Source: Castanea sativa
Lineage: Eukaryota > Streptophyta > Magnoliopsida > Fagales > Fagaceae
Length of the DNA stretch: 64,000 nucleotides
NCBI RefSeq assembly: GCF_040712315.1
Contig: NC_134021.1
Coordinates: forward strand, 43,339,501-43,403,500
Reading direction: 5' to 3'
The translations under genes were made by a program, and so were the position numbers. The notes beneath the pieces were generated by a model. It was given only the letters and a program-made list of their open reading frames with translations. It was not told where the DNA came from and ran no database searches. Below, piece by piece: positions 48,497 to 58,986 of this stretch (position 1 is its first letter; the number at the start of each line of letters is the position of its first letter).

Positions 48497-49148
48497 TGAT
48501 GGGTACTGATTTTCACCTTGAAGCCGTCCATAAAGGTCGTCCGTGACCCAACAGTATTGTAAGCACCCCAGAAAACCTTACCTATAACCATCTCGTCCGG
48601 AGAAGAAGAGACTAGGACGAGGTCGTCGTGACCAAGGAATGAGACGCTCGTCCAGGGTGTCGGCGATCTCATCCTTAATAAATTCGTCCGTAGACGAAAC
48701 GACCCCTATTCATGAGCTAGGCACACTCGACAAGGGGATACTAGGATGAGGGTATCATACTTAGGAAAATCTCCGAGTATAATGTGACAATTCCTTATTT
48801 TACGCGTAACTTCCAGGTATCCGTTGTAGTACATAACTTCTAAATGGTTATGAAAGTTATTTTTAAATACTTACGCCTCCTTGAATCCAGGGGAAGTTAT
48901 AATTGCGATAACCGTCTATTAGAACACTATATAAAGGCTTATTCAGACAAAGCAAAGGTATGTGATTACTCCCAAAAAGTTGGAACTCCAAAAATATAGA
49001 GAGAAAACTAACTTTGCCATCAGAGGGTTCTTGGCCGGCAGCCCCGGTCACCTTTGATCGCTTTTCTTTCTTTTTTCAGGCCGTTGAAAGAGCAAGTGGT
49101 CCTTTCAAGTCCGAAGCATCTAGCCTATTGATTTTTTTTGCATCATCA
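48497..49148 (+). mobile_element. Solo LTR (652 bp) of a Ty3/gypsy-like element, with target duplication
   Basis: Begins TGATGGGTACTG and ends TTTGCATCATCA, so its ends are the inverted pair TGATG/CATCA. It is flanked on both sides by ACTAT (48492-48496 and 49149-49153). The matching site in copy A (about 12608-12640) is empty. A TATATAAAGG box lies near 48929. The downstream CCATCAGAGGGTTCTTGGCC phrase resembles U5 regions of plant Ty3/gypsy LTRs. There is no primer-binding site or internal coding sequence, as expected for recombination between two LTRs. Confidence 0.92.
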
Positions 49149-49153
49149 ACTAT

Positions 49154-50633
49154 AAATAAGATATCATAGATTTCAAATTTTATTGTAAAATTTATATAAA
49201 ATAATAATAAAAATAAACTAATTCAAGCTATGTGATACTTTTTTTTTATGAACAATAGCCTATGTGATACAATAACTTGAAAGTGGGAACTAGGGCATGA
49301 TTAGATCATATATATTTGTCGAATGACTAGACTCACAAAAGGGTATCAGCTCAGCTGAGCTTATTTTTCTATTTCTCCATGCTAGCAGAACTAGAATCTA
49401 GAAGGTTTAAGATAAGAAGCATCTGATATCTTAAAGAAAAAAAAAAAGTGATTGGACAAAGATAACAAGAAAAATTCTTCAAAACCTATCGCTTTGTATT
49501 TGTGGTTTAGGGCCAAGGGGGTTGTACGATTATGGTTATTTTCACGTCGATAACTGATCCTATAATGTTTTTGCTGAATAGCCATAACACTTTTGCGCGC
49601 AAGAAACTGCAAAAATGGCCAGGAAATAAGGTGGAACCAATTTCATCATCAACAAACTACTCTTGCCACTAGGCCTTGGCTAGGAGTGGGTCCGTGGAGA
49701 TATGACAATTCTGGCTTGTTATTGTGCTTTGCCCACGTACTGTCACAGAGCTATCAGAACATCTGAACCTAGTATAGGAGATTGACAATAGTTGATGAAT
49801 TGCGTTATGGCATGCATCAGGGCCCCCATAACTTGAGATATACGGAATTCTGGACAAGCTGGAATAGAGCAAAAGTTAGTTAGAATGAAGTGTATAAGTA
49901 AAACTAAGATAGACATTACCACCACACCACATTCAGATTATATTCATCTTAAAATCATTTATCCTTCGTTTTTGTTCAAAAAGATTTTCAACCACCCCAC
50001 TTTACAAGAGTTGGGGGCTAGAAGGGTTTGAACTTAGGATGTTCATAAGTGACTGAATGATGCAATTGAATTACAAGACTTTTGGTAAAACAAAACTCCG
50101 TTTCTGAATGTGCTTAGTGTCATATACTTGTTGACAGCCAATCCCAAGCTCGGGAAAAGGAGAAGGATTGTGGTAGATTGATAATCATCGTAAAATTTAA
50201 TCGCTCAATCATGAATGGATCTAATACAGATACTCGTTGGGGCATCACCTACATGTGGATGACTCTAACTAATTTGTTAAGGATCTATATATAGTCAATC
50301 CCAAAAATTTGGAATTAAGAATTTTTGTTGTTGAATTTGGTATAACAAGGTACGACCATAGGCATGACGTCTCACATAACAAGTTTAATTATTTTTGGTA
50401 TGTAATGTGTGGATCCACACACTATGTGTAACAAGTTTTTCCCTAAAAATATTGTACAAGAACATAGGGTGGTAAATTTATTTCAACTGCAAGAGGTGTA
50501 GACTTTGTACCTAGTACATCAACACCCCGGTTTTCTTTTGAAGCAGATGACAGACGTCAATCAAACCAACTTTAACATAATAGGCAGTTGCAATCAGAAA
50601 CAAAAGAAACAAACTAAGAGCATCCGCATCAGC
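49154..50633. other. Intergenic, no gene recognised
   Basis: Counterpart of about 12640-14092. Confidence 0.45.
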
Positions 50634-51478
50634 AGATGTGTATAATACAAAAAGTGTCCAAATTTACACAATTTTCCTCCAAAATTGCCCACATTAGTGA
50701 TTAGTGGGTGTAAAGATGTGCATATTTACACGCTTGCTATAGTAACTGTGTAAATATACACGATTACTATAGCTGTGTATAACAATATTTAATTATTTTT
50801 TTCTCTCTCACCATTCATATTCTCTCTCTTTCACCATTCACCAACCTAGCAAAAGAAACACAGATTCACAGAACAAACACAGCATCCCAACGGACATAGT
50901 AATCCAGCAAAAGAAGAATAAAAGAAGAGGAGGAGAAACACCCAACCACCAACCCAGCACCACCCAATTACCACCACTGCAACCCATTTCAACAGTCCAT
51001 AATTCACCACAAAATTGACCCAAAATCAACAGAAAATCAAACCAAATCATCAGAAAACCCAACTTAAAATCAAGCCAAACCCACCGGATAAGCCACCATT
51101 TCTGCCGCCGAATCTGCCTTGATGTTGTCACTGCGAATCTGCCTTGCTGCTGCCCGGATCTGCTTGCTTCTGCAGCCGGATTTTCTACCATGTGAGAGTT
51201 TTGGGTTTGATATATGAGAGAGGAATAGAGGAAGAGAGTACCAAACCTTTTGGTTTGAGACATGAGAGAGGAAGAGAGTTGAGGGACTCCTAAACGCAGA
51301 GAAGAATTGTGAGAGAGAGAGAGAGAGAGAACATGGTTAAAGACTTTTTGATAATCACAAGACTTGAGATGAGGATAAGATGAAAAAAATATTAAAAACA
51401 TAGATATTAATAAAATAATAATAATAAATATTATTTAAATAGAAAATATTGTAAAATAGATGAACTGGTGTGGATGTT
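50634..51478. mobile_element. MITE-like element with CATCCGCATCAG ends (copy B)
   Basis: Begins GAGCATCCGCATCAGCAG and ends CTGGTGTGGATGTTTT. It is shorter than copy A mainly because of the GA tract. A 187-codon minus frame (50838-51401) opens here only because the GA tract is short; I do not regard it as a gene. Confidence 0.5.
51311..51330. repeat. (GA)10 microsatellite
   Basis: Short counterpart of the (GA)38 tract at 14771-14846. Confidence 0.97.
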
Positions 51479-52168
51479 TTGAAGCTAAAGCATTGAGCAT
51501 AAGAGCAATTTATCATTAGCAAATGAGAATGAATCACTTCTAGGATAGAGACTAATGGCCATCAAACAGCTCAAACCCGTGCGAACTTGGAGAAAGGTGT
51601 TAATTTGTCTCAAATTATCTTTCCTTTGTGCAGATCTATTTTTTTTAATACATGCTCAAGCCTAACCTTCACATTGAGCAATAATACAACATCAACAGGG
51701 ATATAATGTTTTGTAAGTGATTAAATGTTTTTTTACGTGAAGTAGATAAGCTTTTCTTTAACATATAACTTTAATCCAGTTAAGATCCTGTTAGGCCTTC
51801 ATGAGCCCTTAAATTTTTATCCTTGCACTTGCCTTGCATGTTCATTTTTACTAGCACCTACACTTACCAATGGTTACTCCTACATATATCCAATTCTTTA
51901 AAATCCTGTCCACTCATTTTCTAACGTCCATGTATGCATGTTCTGCATTCTGCAATCCAAAGAGGTTAAACAAAACTGTCTGAACTCTGAGCTTTGAAGT
52001 TGTAAAGGGCATTTAGTGTGAGTTTCTTACCGTATTTTAAGATATACAACTTAGGAGATGCAAAACTAGGGGGGAAAAAGATAGGGCACAAAAAAAAGGT
52101 TTCTGCATAAAACATTATGTTACAATTAAAAACAAAACAAAAACACAAACACAGATATACAAAACTCC

Positions 52169-52208
52169 TATATTCTTAACAGTATAATGTTTTTCCGCAT
52201 AACATTAT
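52169..52208. other. Junction with filler sequence where copy A has 1.33 kb
   Basis: About 40 bp with no counterpart in copy A. TTCCGCATAACATTATGG here closely resembles TTCTGCATAAAACATTATG about 90 bp to the left, so it looks like templated filler from end joining. Confidence 0.55.
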
Positions 52209-53436
52209 GGTACTTATATCCTGGACCTTATTGTCGACTTTATTCTGCTCCTAACAGTAAAAACATTGGCACTGGAAATTTGTGATAAATTGCATATACA
52301 GTATTGCGACCAATACCTTCCGTTTTCTATTTATGTACAAATGTATCTTCCACTCAATCATTACGGGGTACATTGTCCTTACCAACTTCAACTTCATAAT
52401 CAACGCATCTTAAATAGTAAACCAGGCAACGCTTCTTAATTATGCAGAAAGATGATGATTATGGCAACTCAAGTAAGAACAAGAAGAATTTCAATTAAGT
52501 CATTAAGAAGTAATCACGCATGGACATTCAAGTCATTGTTTGAGAACAGCATTGTCAATAGTATTAAAGCACCAGAGACCCACAAGTGAATTTGCAACTA
52601 AATCCAAGCATGTTAATTCCTTCGTAATTAATATATATAAATTGAGAGAATCAACTAAAAAAAGGAGAAAATGAAAGGGTACAAACCGCTAATAAAGTTG
52701 GTGGAAAAAAACCTTACTCCAAAATGCATGAAGGTCCAACAATTAAACCAAATTGAAGGAGAAAATTATTCTCAACAATCAAATCATAAAGCAATCATAA
52801 GAACCAATACTTCAACTACATTGATTTTTCATAACCTTCAAGATACTATTCGTAATCATTCAATCATAAAGTGATCACTGAAACAATTACCTCAACTTTA
52901 ATATTTATTTGTCACAACCCTAAAAAAACCAAGCATCCCTGTCTTGCAGTACGCAGCAAATAAAACACAATGTGATAGCCTTGCAAATCTCACTACTTGG
53001 ACGGTGGACCTCTTTTAAAGCCTCACTTTGTTGGATCACACTATCCCAAAAATACTTGTAATAGAATGCCTAAAATAAACCTTTCAAGTCACAGGCTCCT
53101 CATAAACATTCAGGACCTTCCAAATCATTTGCCACCACAGATTCAATATCTCTTGCAAAAAATCAAATAAATAAGTAAACCTACTGCTCATCACTAATAT
53201 TCAGAACCTTAAAGATCTTTTCCAACTCCTTGGAGGGATTTCAGGTACCCAGTAAAGCAAGTTTTAAGTCCTTCCTAGTCACATTATTCATTAAGCAGCA
53301 ACAAACAAGGAACCAAAGAGGGTAGGAAGCATTCATTTGCACAACTTATTGCAAAAGTGCAAACTGAATTAGAATTTGCCAAATTTACATGAGGGCAAAG
53401 TATAATAAAATGAAACAGAAAAGAAATAAGACCTTT
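52209..53436. other. Intergenic 3' flank of the Harbinger relic, no gene seen
   Basis: Counterpart of 16992-18227. The short plus-strand frames here are unremarkable. Confidence 0.5.
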
Positions 53437-55007
53437 TCAACTTTCATGCCTAGAGGCTCTCCAATGGTCAAACGTCTCCCTTGCTAAGATATCTCTCCAT
53501 TCATTCCATGCATCTGATGACTCCAAATGTGTTATATGATCACCTTCTAACTCTTGACCCTCTGAGATGTTAGAAAAGGGGATGCTCTCTTGGGAGTCCA
53601 CTGGCATCTCCCTTATGATATGGTTATGTAGTAAAGAGCAAGCTAATAGGATCCTAACTTGGATCTCAATTGAATAACTGGATCTACTCCCAAGTATTCT
53701 CCATCTTCCTTTCAGTAGATCAAAGGCTCTCTCGATGACATTCCTAGCAGAAGAATGCTTCATATTAAAAAACTCTTGAGGGGTAGTCGGTTGGCGGTCT
53801 TGCCTCCAATAATATGAATTGTACTGCTGTCCTCTATAAGGCCCAAGGAATCCCTCACAATTGATGTCATAAGCATTGCACAAGTAGTAGTAACCTAACA
53901 CAATTGCCAAATTGTAAGATGTAAAAAATACGCAAATGCCCAAAACTCAGTGTTACATAAGCATTGTGTTACCTTTAGGGACTTTCAGCCCATTTTTTCT
54001 AGAAATAGCATTTCTCAAAACTCTATAATCTGCAGCTGAACCCTCCCAACCAGCTAACACATAAATAAACTGCATATCATGCGAACATACTCCTAGCACA
54101 GTGGTGGCTATTTCATTGCTCCTAGTTCGATACCTAGGCCAATCTTCAACCGGTACAGTCACCTGAATGTAGGCCCTATCTAATGCACCTAGGCAATTCT
54201 ACCAACGTAACAATCTATGTTATTAGAACAATATTAATGAATCCAAATAAAATACATAAAACAATTTAATGGTAGAACAAAATTTTCCTCCAAACCACTA
54301 TGTGCTAAAACCATCCATGTGTATTATATCACACAACTCATTAAATAAGTCATGTGGCTAAAAGTATACATGAATAGCCATTTGAGAGTCACCACATAGT
54401 GTGTTGGAGGTAAACTCCGTCCCCTAAAAAATACATAAAATAATTTAAAGGTATCATACCTTAAACCACTTCCAATTCTCATCACTACAATTCTCTCGCA
54501 TAGGCTCCGGTTTCTTATAAAGGATGTCATGAAGACGAAGTACAGCACACAACACAGCATTGAAGCCGCACGAATCTAATTGTCTTCCTACAACTCCATC
54601 ATTTCCATCACGAGCAAGTACTTTTAAGAAAGACGCTACCATCTCATCTATTCCTACATTTGACAACTCCCTTAACTTCCCATGTGTACAAATCATGTCA
54701 CAAAGCTTCCTAAGCGCGCGCCTATCCATACGTACATTGTTTATAGTGGCCGCATCGTCAATCCAAACCATTCTATTCATATTAACCGCTCTTTCATTAA
54801 TTCTGTCAAACACTTTGTCACCCCAACCTAGTCTTGTGCTTCTTCTAACCCTCCTCTGCCTATAAACCATCATCATTGCACACAAAAACATCATCATCAT
54901 CATCATCCACGTTATCTGCAACATATGCAAGTGAAAAATGACACTGCTAGAATTTTCTTCCTCTGATCCATCATTCTCCTCCCATGGTCCATTGCTGGCC
55001 GAGCCAT
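53437..55007 (-). pseudogene. PIF/Harbinger DDE transposase (HARBI1/ALP1-like), better preserved copy B
   Basis: Three exons join in frame. Exon 1 runs to 54460 (ends ENWKWFK, donor GTATGA). Exon 2 is 54198-53973 (NCLGALDRAY with the first catalytic Asp, then GWEGSAADYRVL with the second). Exon 3 is 53894-53437 (YYYLCNAYD, GFLGPYRGQQYN, then NVIERAFDLLKGRW with the Glu). Splice sites are intact and the DDE triad is present, although Arg replaces the usual Gly after the first Asp. Two lesions remain: a lost T in the run near 54934 puts the likely start (55007 or nearby) out of frame with the rest, leaving an internal start at 54924, and one extra base near 53470 changes the C-terminal tail. 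No TIRs were located, so the host element's edges are unknown. Confidence 0.85.
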
Positions 55008-55330
55008 CACTGCAATTTTTTTTTTTTTTTTTTTTTTTAACAATACTTAGCAAATAGCAATACATCCAAATAAGTAATAGTTTTTTTTTTTTTTCAATTT
55101 TTTTTAGGAAGCAAACAGGCATTTGAGATATTAAAAGAAAAAAAAAATAAACAAATATAAAAACTAGTTTTTTATTATTTGTAATTTTTTAATTATGAAG
55201 TTTAGAAGAATAAGGCTTACGGTGGTGATTAACAGTGGCGCAGTGGCGATATGACGGAACGAAGCAATCAGTAGGGGGGAGAGTGATTGTGATTTGTGAG
55301 TTATGAATGGGAGTGTGGGAGTTCAGTTTA

Positions 55331-56070
55331 AGGCCTCCGTTTTGGAAGGGAATTCACTTAAAATCCCGCCTAGTTTTGGCATCTTCTTTTTTTAAATTAC
55401 CTTCTGATCCTCGTATTAGGGGAAAAAAAGTTATCTATGATGTGTTAGAGCATCCATAGCAGTGGAGCTAAAAATTTAGCAATTTAACTTCACTAAAAGT
55501 TACTTTATCTATTTTACCTACACATATGCTGCAGCAGTGGATCTATTTTAGCTTTCAACACAATAAAATAATATAAACATCACAATAAAATAATATATCT
55601 ACCACAATAAAATAATACATCTTACTACAATAAAAACATCACAATAAAAAGGTAATGTGAACACAAAATAAAAAATTAATTTTTTTTAGCTCTCATGAAC
55701 AGTGCACATCTATCTATAGATGTGCACTGTAGCAATGAGCTAAAAAAATATAGATTTAGCTCCACTGCTGCATGCTTCTTTTTGGTGTTTTGGTGGAGCT
55801 AAAATAGCTATATAGCTATTTAGCTCCACTGTTGCAAGTGCTCTTAAGCTTATAACCTTCCTCAGAATTCGTTTGAGAAGAGTTATTTAATTAAAATTGA
55901 AAATTTTTTACTAAAAATGTTGTAAATAAAGTTAAAAGTTAGTTAAAATAGTATAATGGGTCCTATGAATAGTATCAAAAATTGCAATAAAACTCATGAA
56001 TAGTAGCAAAAATAAGCTAAATAGTAAAAAAAAACTAGGCTTTTAAGTCAATGTTAAACGCAACCTCAAT
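55331..56070. mobile_element. Possible hAT-type MITE (copy B), interrupted by a younger MITE
   Basis: Counterpart of 20121-20462, from GGCCTCCGTTTTGG to AAACGCAACCTC, with the 396-bp element at 55448-55843 inserted in it. Confidence 0.35.
55448..55843. mobile_element. Tourist-like MITE (396 bp) with TTA target duplication
   Basis: Terminal inverted repeats begin GAGCATCCATAGCAGTGGAG on the left and match the complement of the right end (GAGCACTTGCAACAGTGGAG form). TTA flanks both sides (55445-55447 and 55844-55846), as expected for PIF/Harbinger-mobilised MITEs. The interior has further inverted symmetry (GTGCACATCTATCTATAGATGTGCAC). Copy A is empty at this site. Confidence 0.92.
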
Positions 56071-57120
56071 ATCTTTTTATTAAAAGTGAATTTTGACAAA
56101 TCCACCATTCAATTATAATTTTTTCCTATATCCTCATTGTTTGCAAAATTTGATTAATAGCTATGTCATCAATAAATTGTTTAAATTGCAAGTTTTTGTA
56201 ATTTAAAATTATGCATAAAATATAAATTTATAAATTATATAGTAAATAATATCCGATTGGCACAAAATTTGACATGTGTATTAAAAGCGTAAAGAACATG
56301 CAATCTAACGATTAGATTTTCAAAATATGTAATAATATTAATTTTTTTAAAAGGAAATTGCAGCCTTGAGCTACAATTAATTTTGTGACTAAATTTTGTA
56401 TAAAAAAAATAAAAAGCAATATAAATTCCTTAATTATTTGACATAATTACATTTTTTAAATCTTTCCTTACATACATCTGAAACAATTGATTAATGAAGT
56501 TGATAATAATATTTTTCCTTCTTTGTTAATTCATTTTAATAAAATTTTCATTTATTATTTTAAATATAGAACTTTTATTTGAAAATTTGTGAAACCATGT
56601 ACTATAAAATGTAAGCCATACACTAATCTTATTCATACAAGAATTTTATTATACACAAACTTAGAGTATCTATTTAACATATGAATATTATTTTACTATG
56701 ATAGTTTCTTAGAACCTATTTATTGAAAGCAACATTCACTCACTAAAAACTTTTAAAACTGATAACAAATATCATAATCTTTAAACAATAAATAATTGAG
56801 TTTTGCTAACATATTGTCACAATAGTTAAATTTTCAAAATGAAGCTTTTCCTCAAACACATTGCCTTATAAGCGTTGCATGAATCAACTCATATAATTAG
56901 CACAAGACCAAAAGTTAACCTTTGTCCCCAATCTTCTAGAAAGCCACATCAAAATTTGCTTCAACTTATCCCTTAAAAGAGCTTTTAGTAACCTTTTTTT
57001 AAGAAATAATTACAATATGTTGTTCATCTCGCAGTTTAGACCTTTTTTCTCCGGACTCCCAAGTACTTTGTCTTTATATATTGAGAGATACTAATTCAGC
57101 TACAAGACACTTGGCCTTAG
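56071..57120. other. AT-rich intergenic sequence, no gene seen
   Basis: Counterpart of 20463-21531. Homology ends at the CACTA element. Confidence 0.55.
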
Positions 57121-57450
57121 TACTACAAAAAATATGAGATATAACAGTGGTCTTTTTTGTAGCACTTACCAAAAATGCTACTATAGAATGTTTATTGTAG
57201 TGGATTTTCAAATGCTACTGTAAGTCTCTTTGTAGCAGCAGTTTTTTTGTAACCGCTACAATATACTTTTTTTTTACAGCAGTTTCCCAACTACTACAAT
57301 ATACTTTATTTTTTGTGCTTCTATAGGTGGTTTCTAAATACAAAACTACAATTTTTTTTTTTTGGAGCGGTTTCCCAACTGCTACAATATATATTTTTTT
57401 TTTTTTTTGTGCTTCTATAGGTGTTTTCTAAATACAAAACTACAAAGTTT
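57121..57450. repeat. CACTA terminal and subterminal repeats
   Basis: GCTACAATAT, GTAGCA and GTAGTGG motifs occur in both orientations. A block starting GTTTCCCAACT(A/G)CTACAATA is duplicated at about 57283 and 57369, each copy running to AAATACAAAACTACAA. Such repeats are the usual transposase-binding region of these elements. Confidence 0.7.
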
Positions 57451-57865
57451 AGTCATTTTTGTTCTTTTTTTTATTTTTATTTTTATACTCCAATGTAGAA
57501 AACTAATACGCTAATGAGAACATCATACATCTAAAATACTCCGAATGACACAAAATACCCCTAGAATTGTAAAATGACCAAAATATCTTTAGAATCTCCA
57601 TAACTGGTGAAATATTTTTAAAATTTTCAAAATGAACAATATACCCTAGACCTCCAAATTTACAAAATACATTAGGAATGATTACAATGAACAAAAAAAA
57701 AAAACCCTAAAATCACTAAATGATAAAAATACCCCCCAAACCATAGTTTTACTACTATTATCTACTGGTTTAAATTGTGAAGATTTTTATCCTTAACAAT
57801 CTTAGTGCGGTGTCAAACATCTATTGAAAAGACCATAATTTCCTAACTCATTTTAGTGACATGTA

Positions 57866-57924
<59 letters not shown>

Positions 57925-57938
57925 GGGGGGGGGGGGGG
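57866..57938. repeat. Compound (TA)n(TG)n(G)n microsatellite
   Basis: TA run, then about twenty TG units, then a run of about fourteen G. Confidence 0.96.
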
Positions 57939-58306
57939 ACTAATACTTAGTATTTATTTTATGTGATTAGAAAGATTACTAATAGAATAAATATGTTTAT
58001 TTTGTTATTTTGTTTATTTTAAGCATAATGAAATTTTAATATCATTTTTCTAAGATTTATACAAGAAAAAATTGAATTTTTTTTATAGGTGAGAAACAAT
58101 TGGTTTGAAATATGGTATTCTTGCTCAAATTAAGTTGGTTTTGCAACAACTGAAACAATGTCGAACAAAAAGGAAAAAAATAATTTAGTTACACAAAATC
58201 AAGAATGTAAAAATAATAATAATTAAATGATATTTGCATTTTCTTTAGTAGGCATAAAACATGCTTTGCCTATATTAGCTACTATATCATCCAATTTTCA
58301 ATTTGT

Positions 58307-58308
<2 letters not shown>

Positions 58309-58348
<40 letters not shown>
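58309..58348. repeat. (CA)n(TA)n microsatellite
   Basis: About seventeen CA units followed by TATATA. It is the inverted counterpart in composition of the tract at 57866. Confidence 0.96.
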
Positions 58349-58349
<1 letters not shown>

Positions 58350-58986
58350 GTATAATCAAATCACTACAATATTCTTATTGTCTTTCTATTTTGTATATAA
58401 AATAACTAAATATTATAATTTTTTTACTCGAAAAATTATTGAAATAATTTTTTTTATACATCGATTGTTGGGGTGGGGGATTTGAACCTTGTATATCTCT
58501 ATTAGAAATGTGCCAACCAATTAATAAGCTATAAGATTCTTGGCTAAAATTATTGAAATATTGGAAAAAACTAATGATAACTTTCCTCGCCCATCGTGCG
58601 GGAACTCAACTAACACTAAAGAAATGAGAAGAGCATAAATTTCCAAGCTATTGGACCAGGTATAATGCTATTTATGTATTAGTCTAATAAAATTTTTGAA
58701 AATAAAATGGCTCATACACCTTGGCAAAAAGGTTAGTCCTAGTAGCTGAGAAAATATTGTTTTAAATCCACAATTTAAAAATTCACACTAACAAAGTAAA
58801 TATTGCAAGCGATATTATTGTTTCAAATCCAAAATAGTCACTAGACACATTACAATAAAAAAAATTATAAACTAGTACTCAAGCAATGATAAACTCATTA
58901 GGCAAGCTACAATGAAACAATATTCTTCTTTTAAAGCATTAATCACCAAGAATCACTAAAACAATGAAACACATTCCCTCTTGTGA
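58349..58986. other. 3' flank of the CACTA transposase, no gene seen
   Basis: AT-rich. Its last 90 bp (58891-58980) recur upstream of the gene at 63588-63690. Confidence 0.5.
58891..58980. repeat. Direct repeat, left copy (3' of transposase)
   Basis: About 90 bp from AAACTCATTAGGCAAGC through AAAGCATTAATCACCAAG to CCCTC, matching 63588-63690 with small gaps. Confidence 0.75.

Larger units (their letters stand above)
36660..57120. repeat. Segmental duplication, copy B
   Basis: Direct copy of 1-21531. Copy B carries later insertions: a solo LTR (48497-49148), a Tourist-like MITE (55448-55843) and a CACTA element beginning at 57121. It lacks 15664-16991 of copy A. The true left boundary is unknown, because copy A leaves the window inside the UGT gene; copy B has homology available for testing further left through the rest of the UGT. 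Confidence 0.93.

Noticed and set aside
50838..51401. 187-codon minus-strand open frame
   Set aside because: Low-complexity hydrophobic sequence inside a MITE-like element; the frame is not open in copy A because of the GA tract.
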